Assembly: GCF_014235845.1 (NCBI RefSeq)
Contig: NZ_JACJUQ010000010.1
Coordinates: 1-64,000 of the forward strand
DNA length: 64,000 bases
DNA from: Pontivivens nitratireducens
Lineage (GTDB): Bacteria > Pseudomonadota > Alphaproteobacteria > Rhodobacterales > Rhodobacteraceae
Direction of reading: 5' to 3'
In this document: one piece after another, positions 17,355 to 26,973 of the stretch
Layout: each line of letters begins with the position of its first letter
Numbering within the stretch: the stretch's first letter is position 1
Notes under the pieces: model-generated
What the model was told of the DNA's origin: nothing
The model's database searches: none
The model's input: the letters and a program-made list of their open reading frames with translations, nothing else
Position numbers and translations under genes: made by a program

Positions 17355-18166
17355 GTACATCATCTTCCAAATTCGCGGACCTTCGGGTTCGATTGATCTC
17401 CGCCCTCGTGCTGGCGGTGGTAGCACTGCTGGTCTTCTTGTTCGGCGGATTGTGGAGCGCGTCTCTGCTGGCCATCGGAACCGGTGCGATGGTTTGGGAA
17501 TGGCGTGAAATGGTTGTCGGTCAGGGGCAGGGATTGCGTGCGCCCGGCGTGCTGATGATCGCGGCAGCTGCCCTTGCCGTTATCGCGGCGGATCTGTGGA
17601 TGCCCGCCGCCGGTTTCGCAGTTCTGGCCATCGGAACCGCAATCGGTGCGGTGTGGGAGCGGGCAAGCCTGCGTTTCGTCGTGACGGGAACCCTGTATAT
17701 CGGCGCCGCGATGATCTGTATCGAGGCGCTGCGCAACGATTTCCGGTTCGGTTTCCTCGCCGTGCTGTGGCTGGTCCTCGTGGTGATCGCGGTCGATGTC
17801 GGCGGCTATTTCGGCGGGCGCGTGTTCGGTGGGCCGAAGCTGTGGCCCCGCGTCAGCCCCAAGAAGACCTGGGCCGGCTTGATCGGCAGCGTCGTGTGCG
17901 CTCAGCTGATCGGTTTGGTTTTCGCGCTGGCGGTAGGGTTGAGCTATCCGGCGGAGGTTGCCTTTATGTCCGCGCTGGTGGCCTTGGTCGCGGTCGGCGG
18001 CGATCTGATCGAAAGCTCGGCCAAACGGTTCTTCGGCGTCAAGGATTCCAGCCGTCTGATGCCCGGACATGGCGGTATCCTGGACCGTCTGGACGGATTG
18101 ATGGCGGCGGCGCTGGTCGTGGCGGCGGTCAGCTTCGTGCGCGGGCAGAGCATTTTCCTGTGGTAA
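17351..18166 (+). CDS. cdsA: phosphatidate cytidylyltransferase
   Basis: CdsA makes CDP-diacylglycerol from phosphatidate and CTP for phospholipid synthesis. The 271-residue protein has about seven to eight membrane helices and ends with the family signature around SSAKRFFGVKDSSRLMPGHG followed by GILDRLD. Translation starts at TTG 17351, which overlaps the uppS stop as TTGA; no ATG fits. Confidence 0.93.
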   Translation: MSTSSSKFADLRVRLISALVLAVVALLVFLFGGLWSASLLAIGTGAMVWEWREMVVGQGQGLRAPGVLMIAAAALAVIAADLWMPAAGFAVLAIGTAIGAVWERASLRFVVTGTLYIGAAMICIEALRNDFRFGFLAVLWLVLVVIAVDVGGYFGGRVFGGPKLWPRVSPKKTWAGLIGSVVCAQLIGLVFALAVGLSYPAEVAFMSALVALVAVGGDLIESSAKRFFGVKDSSRLMPGHGGILDRLDGLMAAALVVAAVSFVRGQSIFLW

Positions 18167-19320
18167 AAAGGCGGGTCAGCGTCCTGGGGGCGACCGGGTC
18201 CATCGGCACCAGCACTCTCGATCTGCTGGATCGGGCAGGCGGGGCCGAGCGGTTCGAGGTCGTGGCCCTGACCGGCGCGCGCAATATCGCCGGTCTGGCG
18301 CAGGCCGCAAGGCGGTTGCGCGCGAAGGTTGCGGTCACGGCGGATCCCGCGCGACTGGGCGATCTGCGCGACGCGCTGGCCGGCAGTGACGTGCGGGCCG
18401 AAGCAGGACCGGAGGCGTTGCTGGACGCCGCGGCGGAGCCTGCGGATTGGACCATGAGCGCGATTGTCGGCGCGGCGGGACTGGCCCCCACCATGCGGGC
18501 CGCGGCGAATGGCGGCACACTGGCGCTGGCCAACAAGGAAAGCCTCGTCTGTGCCGGGCGTCTGCTGCTGGATGAATGCGACCGGGCGCGAACCACTCTG
18601 CTGCCCGCCGACAGTGAGCATAGCGCCATTTTTCAGTGTCTGCGGGGGGAGCGTCTGGCCGAGGTCGAGCGGGTGATCGTCACCGCCTCGGGCGGGCCGT
18701 TCCGCGATTTTACCCGCGACCAGATGCAGGACGTGACGCCGGAACAGGCGATGGCGCATCCCAACTGGGACATGGGGGCGGCAATCTCCATCGACTCTGC
18801 CAGCATGTTTAACAAGGCCCTGGAACTGATTGAGGCGAAATACCTTTTCGATTTGCAGGCTCATCAGATCGAGGTGTTGGTGCACCGTCAATCCATCGTA
18901 CATTCCATGGTGGGGTTCACCGATGGGGCGATCATGGCGCAGATGGGACCGCCCGACATGCGCGGGGCCATCGGATATGCGCTGAACTATCCCGACCGGC
19001 CTGACCTGCCGGTGGATCGCGTGGATTTCGCGAAGCTGGCAACGCTCGATTTCGTGGCACCCGATCCGGACCGGTTTCCCGCCCTGCGCCTGGCCGAACG
19101 TGTGCTGGCGGCGGGCGGGCTGGCGGGCACCGTCCTGAACGCGGCGAAGGAGGAGGCGATGCACGGTTTCCTTGCGAGCCGGGTCGGATTTCTATCTATG
19201 GCTGATCTTGTTGAGGGGGCACTGGATGCCTTACCTTGCGAGGGTGAGCCGGGCGATCTGTCCTCCGTGTTGGAGATGGACGCAGCCGCGCGGAGCCACG
19301 TGCGTAAACAGATCAGTTGA
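18160..19320 (+). CDS. dxr: 1-deoxy-D-xylulose 5-phosphate reductoisomerase
   Basis: Dxr converts DXP with NADPH to 2-C-methyl-D-erythritol 4-phosphate, the committed step of the non-mevalonate isoprenoid pathway. The 386-residue protein has the NADPH motif VLGATGSIGTST near its start, LANKESLV, LLPADSEHSAIFQ and the catalytic flexible loop around HPNWDMGAAISIDSASMFNK. The start is GTG at 18160, overlapping cdsA by 7 bp; the open frame extending back to 17596 is a shadow of cdsA. Confidence 0.95.
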   Translation: MVKRRVSVLGATGSIGTSTLDLLDRAGGAERFEVVALTGARNIAGLAQAARRLRAKVAVTADPARLGDLRDALAGSDVRAEAGPEALLDAAAEPADWTMSAIVGAAGLAPTMRAAANGGTLALANKESLVCAGRLLLDECDRARTTLLPADSEHSAIFQCLRGERLAEVERVIVTASGGPFRDFTRDQMQDVTPEQAMAHPNWDMGAAISIDSASMFNKALELIEAKYLFDLQAHQIEVLVHRQSIVHSMVGFTDGAIMAQMGPPDMRGAIGYALNYPDRPDLPVDRVDFAKLATLDFVAPDPDRFPALRLAERVLAAGGLAGTVLNAAKEEAMHGFLASRVGFLSMADLVEGALDALPCEGEPGDLSSVLEMDAAARSHVRKQIS

Positions 19321-19332
19321 GGACGGCGTTTC

Positions 19333-20667
19333 ATGATCGAGCTTATTTCGAACATCCCCCTGATCGGTGGCTTTCTGGCGACGGTTCTGCCCTTCGTCGT
19401 GGTCATCGGCATCGTCGTGTTCATCCATGAATTCGGACATTATATCGTTGGTCGCTGGTGCGGCATCCATGCGGAGGTGTTCAGTCTGGGCTTCGGCAAG
19501 GAGCTGTATGCCCGGACAGACAGTCGCGGCACACGCTGGCGGATCGGTGCGCTGCCGCTGGGCGGCTATGTCAAGTTTCTGGGGGATGCGGACGGCTCCA
19601 GCAGGCCGGACCGCAATTCGGTCGAGGGGATGGACGCGGCGACGCTAGCGCGCAGTTTTCCCGGTGCGGCATTGTGGAAACGGGCGCTGACCGTGCTGGC
19701 GGGTCCGGTGGCGAACTTCATCCTGACCATCGTGATCTATCTCGGTCTGATCTTCTGGTCGGGCGTGGCTGTCGATGAGGCCCGGATCGGAGAGATTCCG
19801 GCCTCCGTCGCGGGTGAAACGCCGCTGATGCAGGGCGATCTGGTAACGGCGGTGAACGGTGAGCCGGTGGCGACCTTCGGTGATCTGGCTCGGGCCGTCA
19901 GTGAGAGCACGGCCCCGGTAGAACTGGATGTCATACGCGACGGGCAGGACCTGTCGCTGGACGTGACGAACCTGCGCCCCCCCTATGTGGCCGGTGTGCG
20001 TCCGCTTTCGGCGGCCAGTCGCGCCGGTATTCGCGCGGGCGATCTGCTGTTGACGGCGGACGGACAGGATCTGCCCGACATCACCCGGCTTCAGGAAATC
20101 GTGCAGGGGTCCGAGGGCGAACCGCTGGAGATCGTGCTGCGCCGCGATGCGCAAACCCTGACGGTGGAGATGATCCCGACGGAGGAGGACGTGCCGCAGC
20201 CCGACGGATCGTTCGCGCGGCAGGTCATCATCGGGGTCAGTGTTTCCACCTATCTGCAACCGCAGGTCCGTGCGGCAGGTCCGGTGGAGGCTGTGACCCT
20301 CGCCGTGGACCGGACGATCAATATCGTGACCGGCACCTTTGACGGGATCGGCCAGATGATTTCGGGCAATGTCAGCCCGACCAATTTGCAGGGCCCGGTG
20401 GGAATCGCCCAGGTCTCGGGAGAGACGGCGGGCCAGGGTCTGACGAATTTCATCATGTTGATCGCATTGATTTCTACCGCGATCGGGCTGATGAACCTGT
20501 TCCCGATTCCGGTCTTGGACGGCGGGCACCTTGTTTTCTATGCGATCGAGGCGGTCACGGGTCGTGTTCCGAGCGGGAAGTGGGTCGATTTCGCGATGGC
20601 TCTCGGCCTCGCTATGGTGTTGTCCCTGATGCTTTTCGCGACGTATAACGACATTACACGTTTGTAG
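19333..20667 (+). CDS. rseP: RIP zinc metalloprotease RseP
   Basis: A 444-residue site-2 inner-membrane protease. The zinc motif HEFGH is at residues 32-36 in the first helix, two PDZ-like regions lie in the middle (about 120-280), and the second active-site motif LMNLFPIPVLDGGHL is near residue 385. In other bacteria it cleaves anti-sigma factors inside the membrane and clears signal peptides. Its place before bamA is the standard arrangement. No rseA or rpoE gene is in the window. Confidence 0.95.
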   Translation: MIELISNIPLIGGFLATVLPFVVVIGIVVFIHEFGHYIVGRWCGIHAEVFSLGFGKELYARTDSRGTRWRIGALPLGGYVKFLGDADGSSRPDRNSVEGMDAATLARSFPGAALWKRALTVLAGPVANFILTIVIYLGLIFWSGVAVDEARIGEIPASVAGETPLMQGDLVTAVNGEPVATFGDLARAVSESTAPVELDVIRDGQDLSLDVTNLRPPYVAGVRPLSAASRAGIRAGDLLLTADGQDLPDITRLQEIVQGSEGEPLEIVLRRDAQTLTVEMIPTEEDVPQPDGSFARQVIIGVSVSTYLQPQVRAAGPVEAVTLAVDRTINIVTGTFDGIGQMISGNVSPTNLQGPVGIAQVSGETAGQGLTNFIMLIALISTAIGLMNLFPIPVLDGGHLVFYAIEAVTGRVPSGKWVDFAMALGLAMVLSLMLFATYNDITRL

Positions 20668-20716
20668 GCGCATCGACGCCGCAAAGCAGAACACACCTGA
20701 CAAAGAGGCGGGTCAC

Positions 20717-23065
20717 ATGCGCTCCATCACCACGAAGATCGTCATGCGGGGCACGCGCGCCGCTCTTCTTGCCTGCGTTGCGAGCGCAGCCCTGTTCGCG
20801 GCCCCCGTGGCGGCGCAGCCGATACCGGGCAGCTTCGTGCTGTCGGATGTGCAGGTCGAGGGCAACCGCAGGGTCGAGGCGGAGACGGTGCGCGTCTATA
20901 CCGATCTGGACCCCGGCGAAACGGTGACGCCCGCCCGCCTGAACGCGGCGGTTCAGGCGCTCTATGCCACTGGACTGTTCGAGGACGCGCAGATCCTGGT
21001 CGAAGGAAATGCCCTGCGGATCGTCGTCGTCGAAAACCCGTCGATCAACGTGATCGCGTTCGAGGGCAACGACGTCATCAGCGATGACATGTTGAACCAG
21101 AACATCGAGATCCGCCCCCGTCTGGCCTATAACCGTGCCGCGGTCGAGGCGGACGCCGCGATCATCATCGACATCTACCGTTCGGTCGGGCGGTTCGGCG
21201 CGCAGGTCAACCCCGTCATCATCGAGCGGCCGGACAACCGCGTGGACGTGGTGTTCGAGATATTCGAAGGCGACGTGACCGAGATCGAGCGGATCACCTT
21301 TGTCGGCAACGAGGTCTTCTCGGACGGTGATTTGCAGGATGTGATCGTCAGCCGTGAGGCGGGTCTGCTGTCGCAATTCTTCAGCAACGACACCTACGAC
21401 CCCGGCAAGGTCCGCCTGGATGAGGAATTGCTGCGCCAGTTCTATCTGGAGAACGGCTTCGCGGAATTCGAGGTGGAAAGCTCCGTCGTCGAACTGTCCG
21501 CGGACCGGCAGGGATTTTTCCTCACCTATACCGTGACGGAGGGGCCGCGCTATACCTTTGGCGAGCTGTTCGTTGATCCACAGGTGGACGGGTTGGAAGC
21601 GGCGGATTTCGACGGCACCATTCCGGCGCGGCCCGGGGACGGCTTCGACCAGCGTGTGGTGGACGACGCCATCGAGAATATTCTTGAGATCACCGGCCAA
21701 ATGGGCTTCGCCTTCGCCAATGTCGTTCCGCGTGTGCGCCAGAATGTCGAGGAGCGGACCGTGGACGTCGCGTTCGAGATCGTGGACGGCGACCGTGTCT
21801 TCGTCGAGCGGATCGACATCAGTGGCAACACAGCGACGCTGGACCGTGTGATCCGGCGCGAATTCGATCTGATCGAAGGTGATGCCTTCAACGCCTCCTC
21901 CGTGCGTGAGACCGCCGACCGCCTACGCAGCACCGGCTATTTCGGTGACGTGTCGGTGGAAGTTCAGGAAGGCTCCGCTCCGGATCGTGCCATCATTGAA
22001 ACCGTGGTGGAGGAGCGCCTGACCGGATCCGTGAATTTCGGTGTGGCATATTCCTCCGCCTCGGGTGTCGGGGGAACGGTCGCTCTTTCGGAAAACAACT
22101 TCCTTGGTCGGGGTCAGTATGCCGCCATCGAATTTTCGACTGGAACGGATGAGAACGTCTACAGCCTGGCGTTTACCGAGCCGCGCTTTCTGGATCGAGA
22201 GGTCTCCGCAGGGTTTGATCTGTACTTCCGCGAAGTCGATCGCGACACGTCGAATTTCGATGAGACGAATATCGGGTTCGATCCGCGCGTGACCTTCCCC
22301 GTCAGCGACAACGGCACGTTGCAGCTGCGCTACCGAATTTCGCAGGATGAGATCGAGGCAAACGATTCTGTCGATGTTTCCCCCGCAATCATAGCGGATG
22401 AGGGGTCGGCGCTGACCTCCTCCATCGGATTTACCTACCTCTATGATCGGCGTAACAGCACCGCGGCCCCGACGGATGGCTATGTTCTGACCTTCACCGG
22501 CGATCTGGCAGGACTGGGCGGCGATGCACAATATCTCAAGGCGACAGCGACGGGGCGGTACTATCAAAGCTTCCGCAACGACGATATCGTCACGTTCATC
22601 GAGGGTGAGGTCGGCGCATTGGCCTCTGACTCCGACGGCTCCCGCATTACGGACCGGTTCTTCCTCGGCGGTGGCAACTTCCGTGGTTTCCAGGCCGGCG
22701 GTTTCGGTCCGCGTGATCTCGACACCACAGGTGCCACTTCGGTCGATTCCGCGCTCGGCGGCAATTATTATGCGGTCGTTCGGGCGCAGGCTTCGTTCCC
22801 GCTTGGATTGCCCGAGGAAGTTGGATTGTTCGGCGGCGTCTTTGCCAATGCCGGGTCGTTGTGGGGTCTGAACGATACGACATTCACCGACACACGCGGC
22901 ACGTATACCATCGACGACAGCGCGGAAGTGCGGGCAGCGGTCGGCGTTTCGTTGTTCTGGGACAGCCCCATCGGTGCCCTGCGCATCGACTACGCCAACG
23001 CGGTCAAGACTGTCGAAGGCGATGATGAGGAGACGTTCCGTCTGACAGGCGGTCGTCGCTTCTGA
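20717..23065 (+). CDS. bamA: outer membrane protein assembly factor BamA
   Basis: BamA is the core of the machine that folds beta-barrels into the outer membrane. The 782-residue protein has a signal peptide cut after about residue 34 (ending AAPVAAQ), five POTRA repeats over roughly residues 38-430, and a C-terminal barrel with FRGFQAGGFGPRD and a terminal phenylalanine (GGRRF), which is the barrel recognition signal. It overlaps the next gene by one base (TGATG). Confidence 0.96.
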   Translation: MRSITTKIVMRGTRAALLACVASAALFAAPVAAQPIPGSFVLSDVQVEGNRRVEAETVRVYTDLDPGETVTPARLNAAVQALYATGLFEDAQILVEGNALRIVVVENPSINVIAFEGNDVISDDMLNQNIEIRPRLAYNRAAVEADAAIIIDIYRSVGRFGAQVNPVIIERPDNRVDVVFEIFEGDVTEIERITFVGNEVFSDGDLQDVIVSREAGLLSQFFSNDTYDPGKVRLDEELLRQFYLENGFAEFEVESSVVELSADRQGFFLTYTVTEGPRYTFGELFVDPQVDGLEAADFDGTIPARPGDGFDQRVVDDAIENILEITGQMGFAFANVVPRVRQNVEERTVDVAFEIVDGDRVFVERIDISGNTATLDRVIRREFDLIEGDAFNASSVRETADRLRSTGYFGDVSVEVQEGSAPDRAIIETVVEERLTGSVNFGVAYSSASGVGGTVALSENNFLGRGQYAAIEFSTGTDENVYSLAFTEPRFLDREVSAGFDLYFREVDRDTSNFDETNIGFDPRVTFPVSDNGTLQLRYRISQDEIEANDSVDVSPAIIADEGSALTSSIGFTYLYDRRNSTAAPTDGYVLTFTGDLAGLGGDAQYLKATATGRYYQSFRNDDIVTFIEGEVGALASDSDGSRITDRFFLGGGNFRGFQAGGFGPRDLDTTGATSVDSALGGNYYAVVRAQASFPLGLPEEVGLFGGVFANAGSLWGLNDTTFTDTRGTYTIDDSAEVRAAVGVSLFWDSPIGALRIDYANAVKTVEGDDEETFRLTGGRRF

Positions 23066-23622
23066 TGCGCTTGCATGCGCTGACCCTCGCGTTGTTTCTG
23101 GCGCTGCCGGTGGGCGGCGTCGCAGCGCAGGAGCAGCTACGCATACCGCCGCAGATCCTGGTGGTGGATCCCCGCGCCGTGTTGGAGCAATCCGAGGCGG
23201 GTCGGGAGGTGCTGGCCCTCAATCACGCCCAGCGTGTCGCCTTGCAGGCCGAGGCGGACGCGGTATCGGAACAGTTCGAGAAGGATGAATTGGAGCTTGC
23301 CGCCCGGCGTTCGCTGCTGACCCGCGAAGCGTTTGCCGAACTCGCGGAGGATTTCGACAGAAGGGTTCGCGCCGCACGCTCCGAACAGGACGCGAAGGCG
23401 GAGGACCTGATCGTAGAAATCGAGGCGCGTGAGCGTGCGTTCATCGAGGGCCTGAACCCGATCTATGCCGAAATACTCAATGAGATCGGCGGCGCCGCCG
23501 TCATTGACCTGCGCAGCGTCATCCTCGCCGATGCGCGCCTGAATATCACGCAGGAGGTGATCCGCCGTCTCGACAGTCGATCGGACAGCCCATCGGTTGA
23601 CCCTGAGCAACCTGCCGAATAA
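23065..23622 (+). CDS. skp: OmpH/Skp-family periplasmic chaperone
   Basis: A 185-residue protein with a cleavable signal peptide (to about AAQ, residue 22), then ILVVDPRAVLEQSEAGREVL, the usual opening of the OmpH family, and a long charged alpha-helical hairpin region (about 55-125). Skp holds unfolded outer-membrane proteins for BamA. It starts at the ATG overlapping the bamA stop. The C-terminal tail is acidic. Confidence 0.88.
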   Translation: MRLHALTLALFLALPVGGVAAQEQLRIPPQILVVDPRAVLEQSEAGREVLALNHAQRVALQAEADAVSEQFEKDELELAARRSLLTREAFAELAEDFDRRVRAARSEQDAKAEDLIVEIEARERAFIEGLNPIYAEILNEIGGAAVIDLRSVILADARLNITQEVIRRLDSRSDSPSVDPEQPAE

Positions 23623-23658
23623 TCCTTTCACCATCCCATGTCGAAAAGGAACATACCG

Positions 23659-24132
23659 GTGACTGAGCAGACCAACCCGTTCAAGCCCACCGCCGATCTG
23701 GCGGAGATCAAGCGGATGATTCCGCACCGTTATCCGTTCCTTCTGATCGACGCTGTGCGCGATATGGTTGAGGGAAAATTCGCCGTCGGCATCAAGAACG
23801 TAACCGCCAACGAACCGCATTTCGAAGGGCATTTCCCGCAGGAGGCCGTCATGCCCGGCGTGCTTCAGATCGAGGCGCTGGCGCAAACCTCGGCCGTGCT
23901 CGTCTCCGCCTCTCTGGGTTTGATCGACAAGAATGCGCTGGTCTATTTCATGACGGTGGATGAGTGTCGTTTCCGCCGCAAGGTCGTGCCGGGCGACGTG
24001 CTGGAGTTGCAGGTCACTACGATCCGCGGGCGGGGCAAGGTCTGGAAATTCAAGGGCGAGGCCCGCGTCAACGGTGAGATCGCGACGGAATGCGTCTTTG
24101 CGGCGATGATCGTTCCGCCCGAGGAAGGCTGA
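23659..24132 (+). CDS. fabZ: 3-hydroxyacyl-ACP dehydratase FabZ
   Basis: FabZ removes water from 3-hydroxyacyl-ACP in fatty acid synthesis. The hot-dog-fold protein has [11 protein letters not shown] and the active site [20 protein letters not shown] with catalytic His and Glu. The GTG at 23659 is preferred because AAAAGGAA lies 8-9 bp before it; the ATG at 23638 has no ribosome site but would add seven residues. Its stop overlaps lpxA by one base. Confidence 0.95.
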   Translation: MTEQTNPFKPTADLAEIKRMIPHRYPFLLIDAVRDMVEGKFAVGIKNVTANEPHFEGHFPQEAVMPGVLQIEALAQTSAVLVSASLGLIDKNALVYFMTVDECRFRRKVVPGDVLELQVTTIRGRGKVWKFKGEARVNGEIATECVFAAMIVPPEEG

Positions 24133-24932
24133 TGGCCATTGCCCCCGACGCCACGGTTCATCCCACCTCGATCATCGAGGAGGGCGCAATCATCGGCTCA
24201 CAATGTGTGATCGGTCCATTTTGCGTGATCGGGCCTGAGGTGGTGCTGGGCGAGCGTGTGCATCTGTTCTCTCACGTCGTGGTGGCCGGACTGACCGAGA
24301 TCGGGGATGAGACGCGCGTCTGGCCCTTCGCGTCGATCGGGCATCAGCCGCAGGATCTGAAATTCTCCGGTGAGCGGACTAGGATTCGGATCGGCAAGCG
24401 CAACATGATCCGCGAGTCGACGTCGATCAATCCGGGCACCGCGGGTGGCAGCGGCATAACCATCCTCGGGGACGACAACCTGATGATGCTGGGCACGCAT
24501 GTCGGCCATGACTGCAATCTGGGCAATCGGATCGTTCTGGCCAACAACGCTGCAATCGCAGGGCATTGCGTGCTGGAGGACAACGTTATCGTCGGCGGTC
24601 AGTCCGGCGTGCATCAGTTCGTGCATATCGGGCAGGGCGCGATGATCGGCGCCGTGTCTATGGTAACGAAGGACGTGATCCCCTACGGCTCCGTCGTGGG
24701 CAATCGGGGAAGTTTGGCCGGCCTTAACATCACCGGGTTGAAACGACGCGGCGTGGAGCGGGCGCGACTTCATGCCCTGCGGGCCGCCTATCAGGCGATA
24801 TTCGTCGATGGCACGGGAACTCTGCATGAGCGGGCACGACGAACCGCCGATGATCACCCGGACAACGCGTTGGTTCAGCAGATCACAGGCTTCATTCTGT
24901 CGGAGCATGCGCGCTCTGTCGCCACGCCGTGA
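24132..24932 (+). CDS. lpxA: UDP-N-acetylglucosamine acyltransferase LpxA
   Basis: LpxA puts a 3-hydroxyacyl chain on UDP-GlcNAc, the first step of lipid A synthesis. The 266-residue protein has a left-handed beta-helix of hexapeptide repeats (from ATVHPTSIIEEGAIIG onward), with IGHQPQDLKF and the catalytic histidine region GHDCNLGNRIVLANNAA, and a helical C-terminus. The ATG at 24132 overlaps the fabZ stop. Confidence 0.96.
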   Translation: MAIAPDATVHPTSIIEEGAIIGSQCVIGPFCVIGPEVVLGERVHLFSHVVVAGLTEIGDETRVWPFASIGHQPQDLKFSGERTRIRIGKRNMIRESTSINPGTAGGSGITILGDDNLMMLGTHVGHDCNLGNRIVLANNAAIAGHCVLEDNVIVGGQSGVHQFVHIGQGAMIGAVSMVTKDVIPYGSVVGNRGSLAGLNITGLKRRGVERARLHALRAAYQAIFVDGTGTLHERARRTADDHPDNALVQQITGFILSEHARSVATP

Positions 24933-25750
24933 CTGGGCCCGGCCCGGCGACGCCGCTGGGAATCATCGCCGGGCGCGGCGCATTGCCGCGACTGGTGGCG
25001 GAGGCGCGGGCGCAGGCAGGGCTGCCTTACATGATCGTCGGTCTGAACGGCTTCGTCGGGGATTGGGTTCACGACCACCCGCATGAGATTCAGGCGATTA
25101 CCGCCGTCCGGCGCATCCTGAATGCCCTCGCCACGGCTGGATGTACGCATGTCACGATGGCTGGCGGCGTGGAAAGGCCCGTGGTCAATCCGCTCAAGCT
25201 CGACGGCAAGGCATTGACCTGGCTGCCAAAATTGCTACCCGCCTTGCGCAAGGGGGACGACGCGCTACTGCGCACCGTTCGTGGTCTGTTGGAGGCAGAG
25301 GGCCTGATCCTGATCGGCGCGGACCAGATTGTTCCACTGACCTGGACTGAGGATGTGCCAACCCTTGCGAAGCCGAGCGCCGACAGTGCCTCCGACGTGG
25401 CGAAGGCTGAGGCGATTCTGGCCGCGCTGGCCGCACATGATGTCGGGCAGGGGGCGGTGGTGCACCGGGGACTTACCCTGGGTATCGAGACGCTGTTTGG
25501 CACGGATCACATGCTGGAGATGATTGGCCAGGTCCGCTCGGATCACGGTGGGGTTCTGGTCAAACGGCTCAAACAGGGACAGGACCGCGCGATTGACATG
25601 CCTGCAATCGGCCCACAAACGGTTGAAAATGCTGTCCGCGCCGGTCTGGATGGCATCGTGATCGAGGCAAATGGCGTCCTGATCCTGGACCGTGACGCGA
25701 CCGTTGCGGCGGCGGATGAGGCGGGGCTTTTCATATGGATCAAACCATGA
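24929..25750 (+). CDS. lpxI: UDP-2,3-diacylglucosamine pyrophosphatase LpxI
   Basis: LpxI hydrolyses UDP-2,3-diacylglucosamine to lipid X and UMP. It replaces LpxH in alphaproteobacteria. The 273-residue protein starts PLGIIAGRGALPRLVAEAR, typical of the former DUF1009, and ends with NGVLILDRDATVAAADE. The start is GTG at 24929, overlapping the lpxA stop as GTGA. It is coupled to lpxB by another 4-bp overlap. Confidence 0.93.
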   Translation: MTGPGPATPLGIIAGRGALPRLVAEARAQAGLPYMIVGLNGFVGDWVHDHPHEIQAITAVRRILNALATAGCTHVTMAGGVERPVVNPLKLDGKALTWLPKLLPALRKGDDALLRTVRGLLEAEGLILIGADQIVPLTWTEDVPTLAKPSADSASDVAKAEAILAALAAHDVGQGAVVHRGLTLGIETLFGTDHMLEMIGQVRSDHGGVLVKRLKQGQDRAIDMPAIGPQTVENAVRAGLDGIVIEANGVLILDRDATVAAADEAGLFIWIKP

Positions 25751-26919
25751 AGGTATTCCTGATCGCGGGTGAGCCGTCGGGCGACAAGCTGGGCGCGGCG
25801 CTGATGGCTGGCCTGAAAACAGTGGTCCCTCGGGTCGAGTTTCACGGCATCGGCGGCCCCCTGATGCAGGCGGAGGGGCTGGACAGCCTGTTCCCGATGG
25901 AAGAGTTGAGCGTTATGGGCCTGATCGAGGTTCTGCCGCGACTGCGCAATCTGTTCAAACGGCGTGACGAGGCGGCTCAGGCCGTGCTCAACCTGAACCC
26001 GGACGCGCTTATCACCATCGACAGCCCGGATTTCTGCCTGCGCGTGGCGGCCAAGGTGCGTGAGGACCGCGCCTTGCCGGTGATTCACTATGTCGCGCCC
26101 TCGGTCTGGGTCTGGCGGGCGGGCCGTGCCGCGAAGATGGCGCGGTATGTCGATCACGTGCTGGCCTTGCTGCCCTTCGAGCCGCCTTACATGCGCGCCG
26201 CCGGAATGACCTGCGATTTCGTTGGTCACCCCGTCGTGGCCGAGCCGCAACCGACCCCGGCGCAGATGGAGGCGCTGCGACAAGAATTGGGCATCGCGGA
26301 CGGAATGCGCATTCTGGCGGTTTTGCCCGGTTCGCGCCGTGGTGAGGTCAGCCGTCTTGCGGCTCCATTCGGGGCGACGTTGGGTCTGCTGAACCATAAT
26401 GACCTGCATGTCGTCGTGCCAACGGTCGCCCATGTTCACGATCAAGTCGTGGGGGAGGTCGAAAACTGGCCCTTCCGCGCGACGATTCTTGATCCGCACG
26501 GACATGCCCCCGCAGATGCGCAGGCACGCAAACGCGCCTTGTTCCATATGGCGGATGCGGCGCTGGCAGCGTCTGGCACCGTGGGGCTGGAATTGGCGAT
26601 GGCGGGGTGCCCCTCGGTGATCGCCTACCGTATGTCCCCGATCAGTTCGTTCATCGTCAAACGAATGGTGAAGACGAAATATGTCAATCTCGTCAACGTG
26701 TTGCTGCAGCGCGCAGCAGTGCCTGAGGTCTTGCTGGAGAACTGCACGCCGCAAAATATTGCAGCGGCATTGCGCCCTATTCTTGACGACCCCGCAGTCG
26801 CGGCGGCGCAGCGCAGTGATCTGATGCAGGCGATGACTATGCTTGGCACAGCCGAGGATGAACCCGGCATTCGCGCAGCGCGTTCCGTCGTGGCGGCGGT
26901 GGAGCGGCTGGCACCGTAG
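25747..26919 (+). CDS. lpxB: lipid A disaccharide synthase LpxB
   Basis: LpxB joins lipid X and UDP-2,3-diacylglucosamine to the lipid A disaccharide. The 390-residue protein has the opening VFLIAGEPSGDKLGAALM, then VAPSVWVWRAGRA, LPFEPPYM and a GT-B C-terminal half with LAVLPGSRRGEVSRL. The ATG at 25747 is chosen for its ATGA overlap with lpxI; the ATG at 25735 is a possible alternative. It ends the lipid A run and is followed by a two-way terminator. Confidence 0.95.
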   Translation: MKVFLIAGEPSGDKLGAALMAGLKTVVPRVEFHGIGGPLMQAEGLDSLFPMEELSVMGLIEVLPRLRNLFKRRDEAAQAVLNLNPDALITIDSPDFCLRVAAKVREDRALPVIHYVAPSVWVWRAGRAAKMARYVDHVLALLPFEPPYMRAAGMTCDFVGHPVVAEPQPTPAQMEALRQELGIADGMRILAVLPGSRRGEVSRLAAPFGATLGLLNHNDLHVVVPTVAHVHDQVVGEVENWPFRATILDPHGHAPADAQARKRALFHMADAALAASGTVGLELAMAGCPSVIAYRMSPISSFIVKRMVKTKYVNLVNVLLQRAAVPEVLLENCTPQNIAAALRPILDDPAVAAAQRSDLMQAMTMLGTAEDEPGIRAARSVVAAVERLAP

Positions 26920-26945
26920 AGCCGGTCCCATACCGCAATGCAAAT

Positions 26946-26967
26946 GGGGCGCCCCGAAGGACGCCCC
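26946..26967. terminator. hairpin terminator between convergent lpxB and gltA
   Basis: A 9-bp stem (GGGGCGCCC with GGACGCCCC, one G-T pair) closes a 4-base loop that reads TTCG on the minus strand, a very stable tetraloop. It is flanked by A and T bases on both sides and lies between the two converging stop codons, so it probably serves both genes, gltA most clearly. Confidence 0.75.
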
Positions 26968-26973
26968 CAAATA

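Noticed and set aside
17596-18159. Upstream extension of the dxr frame into cdsA
   Set aside because: The extension is rich in Arg and Gly, overlaps the certain cdsA gene, and the GTG at 18160 gives the normal Dxr length.
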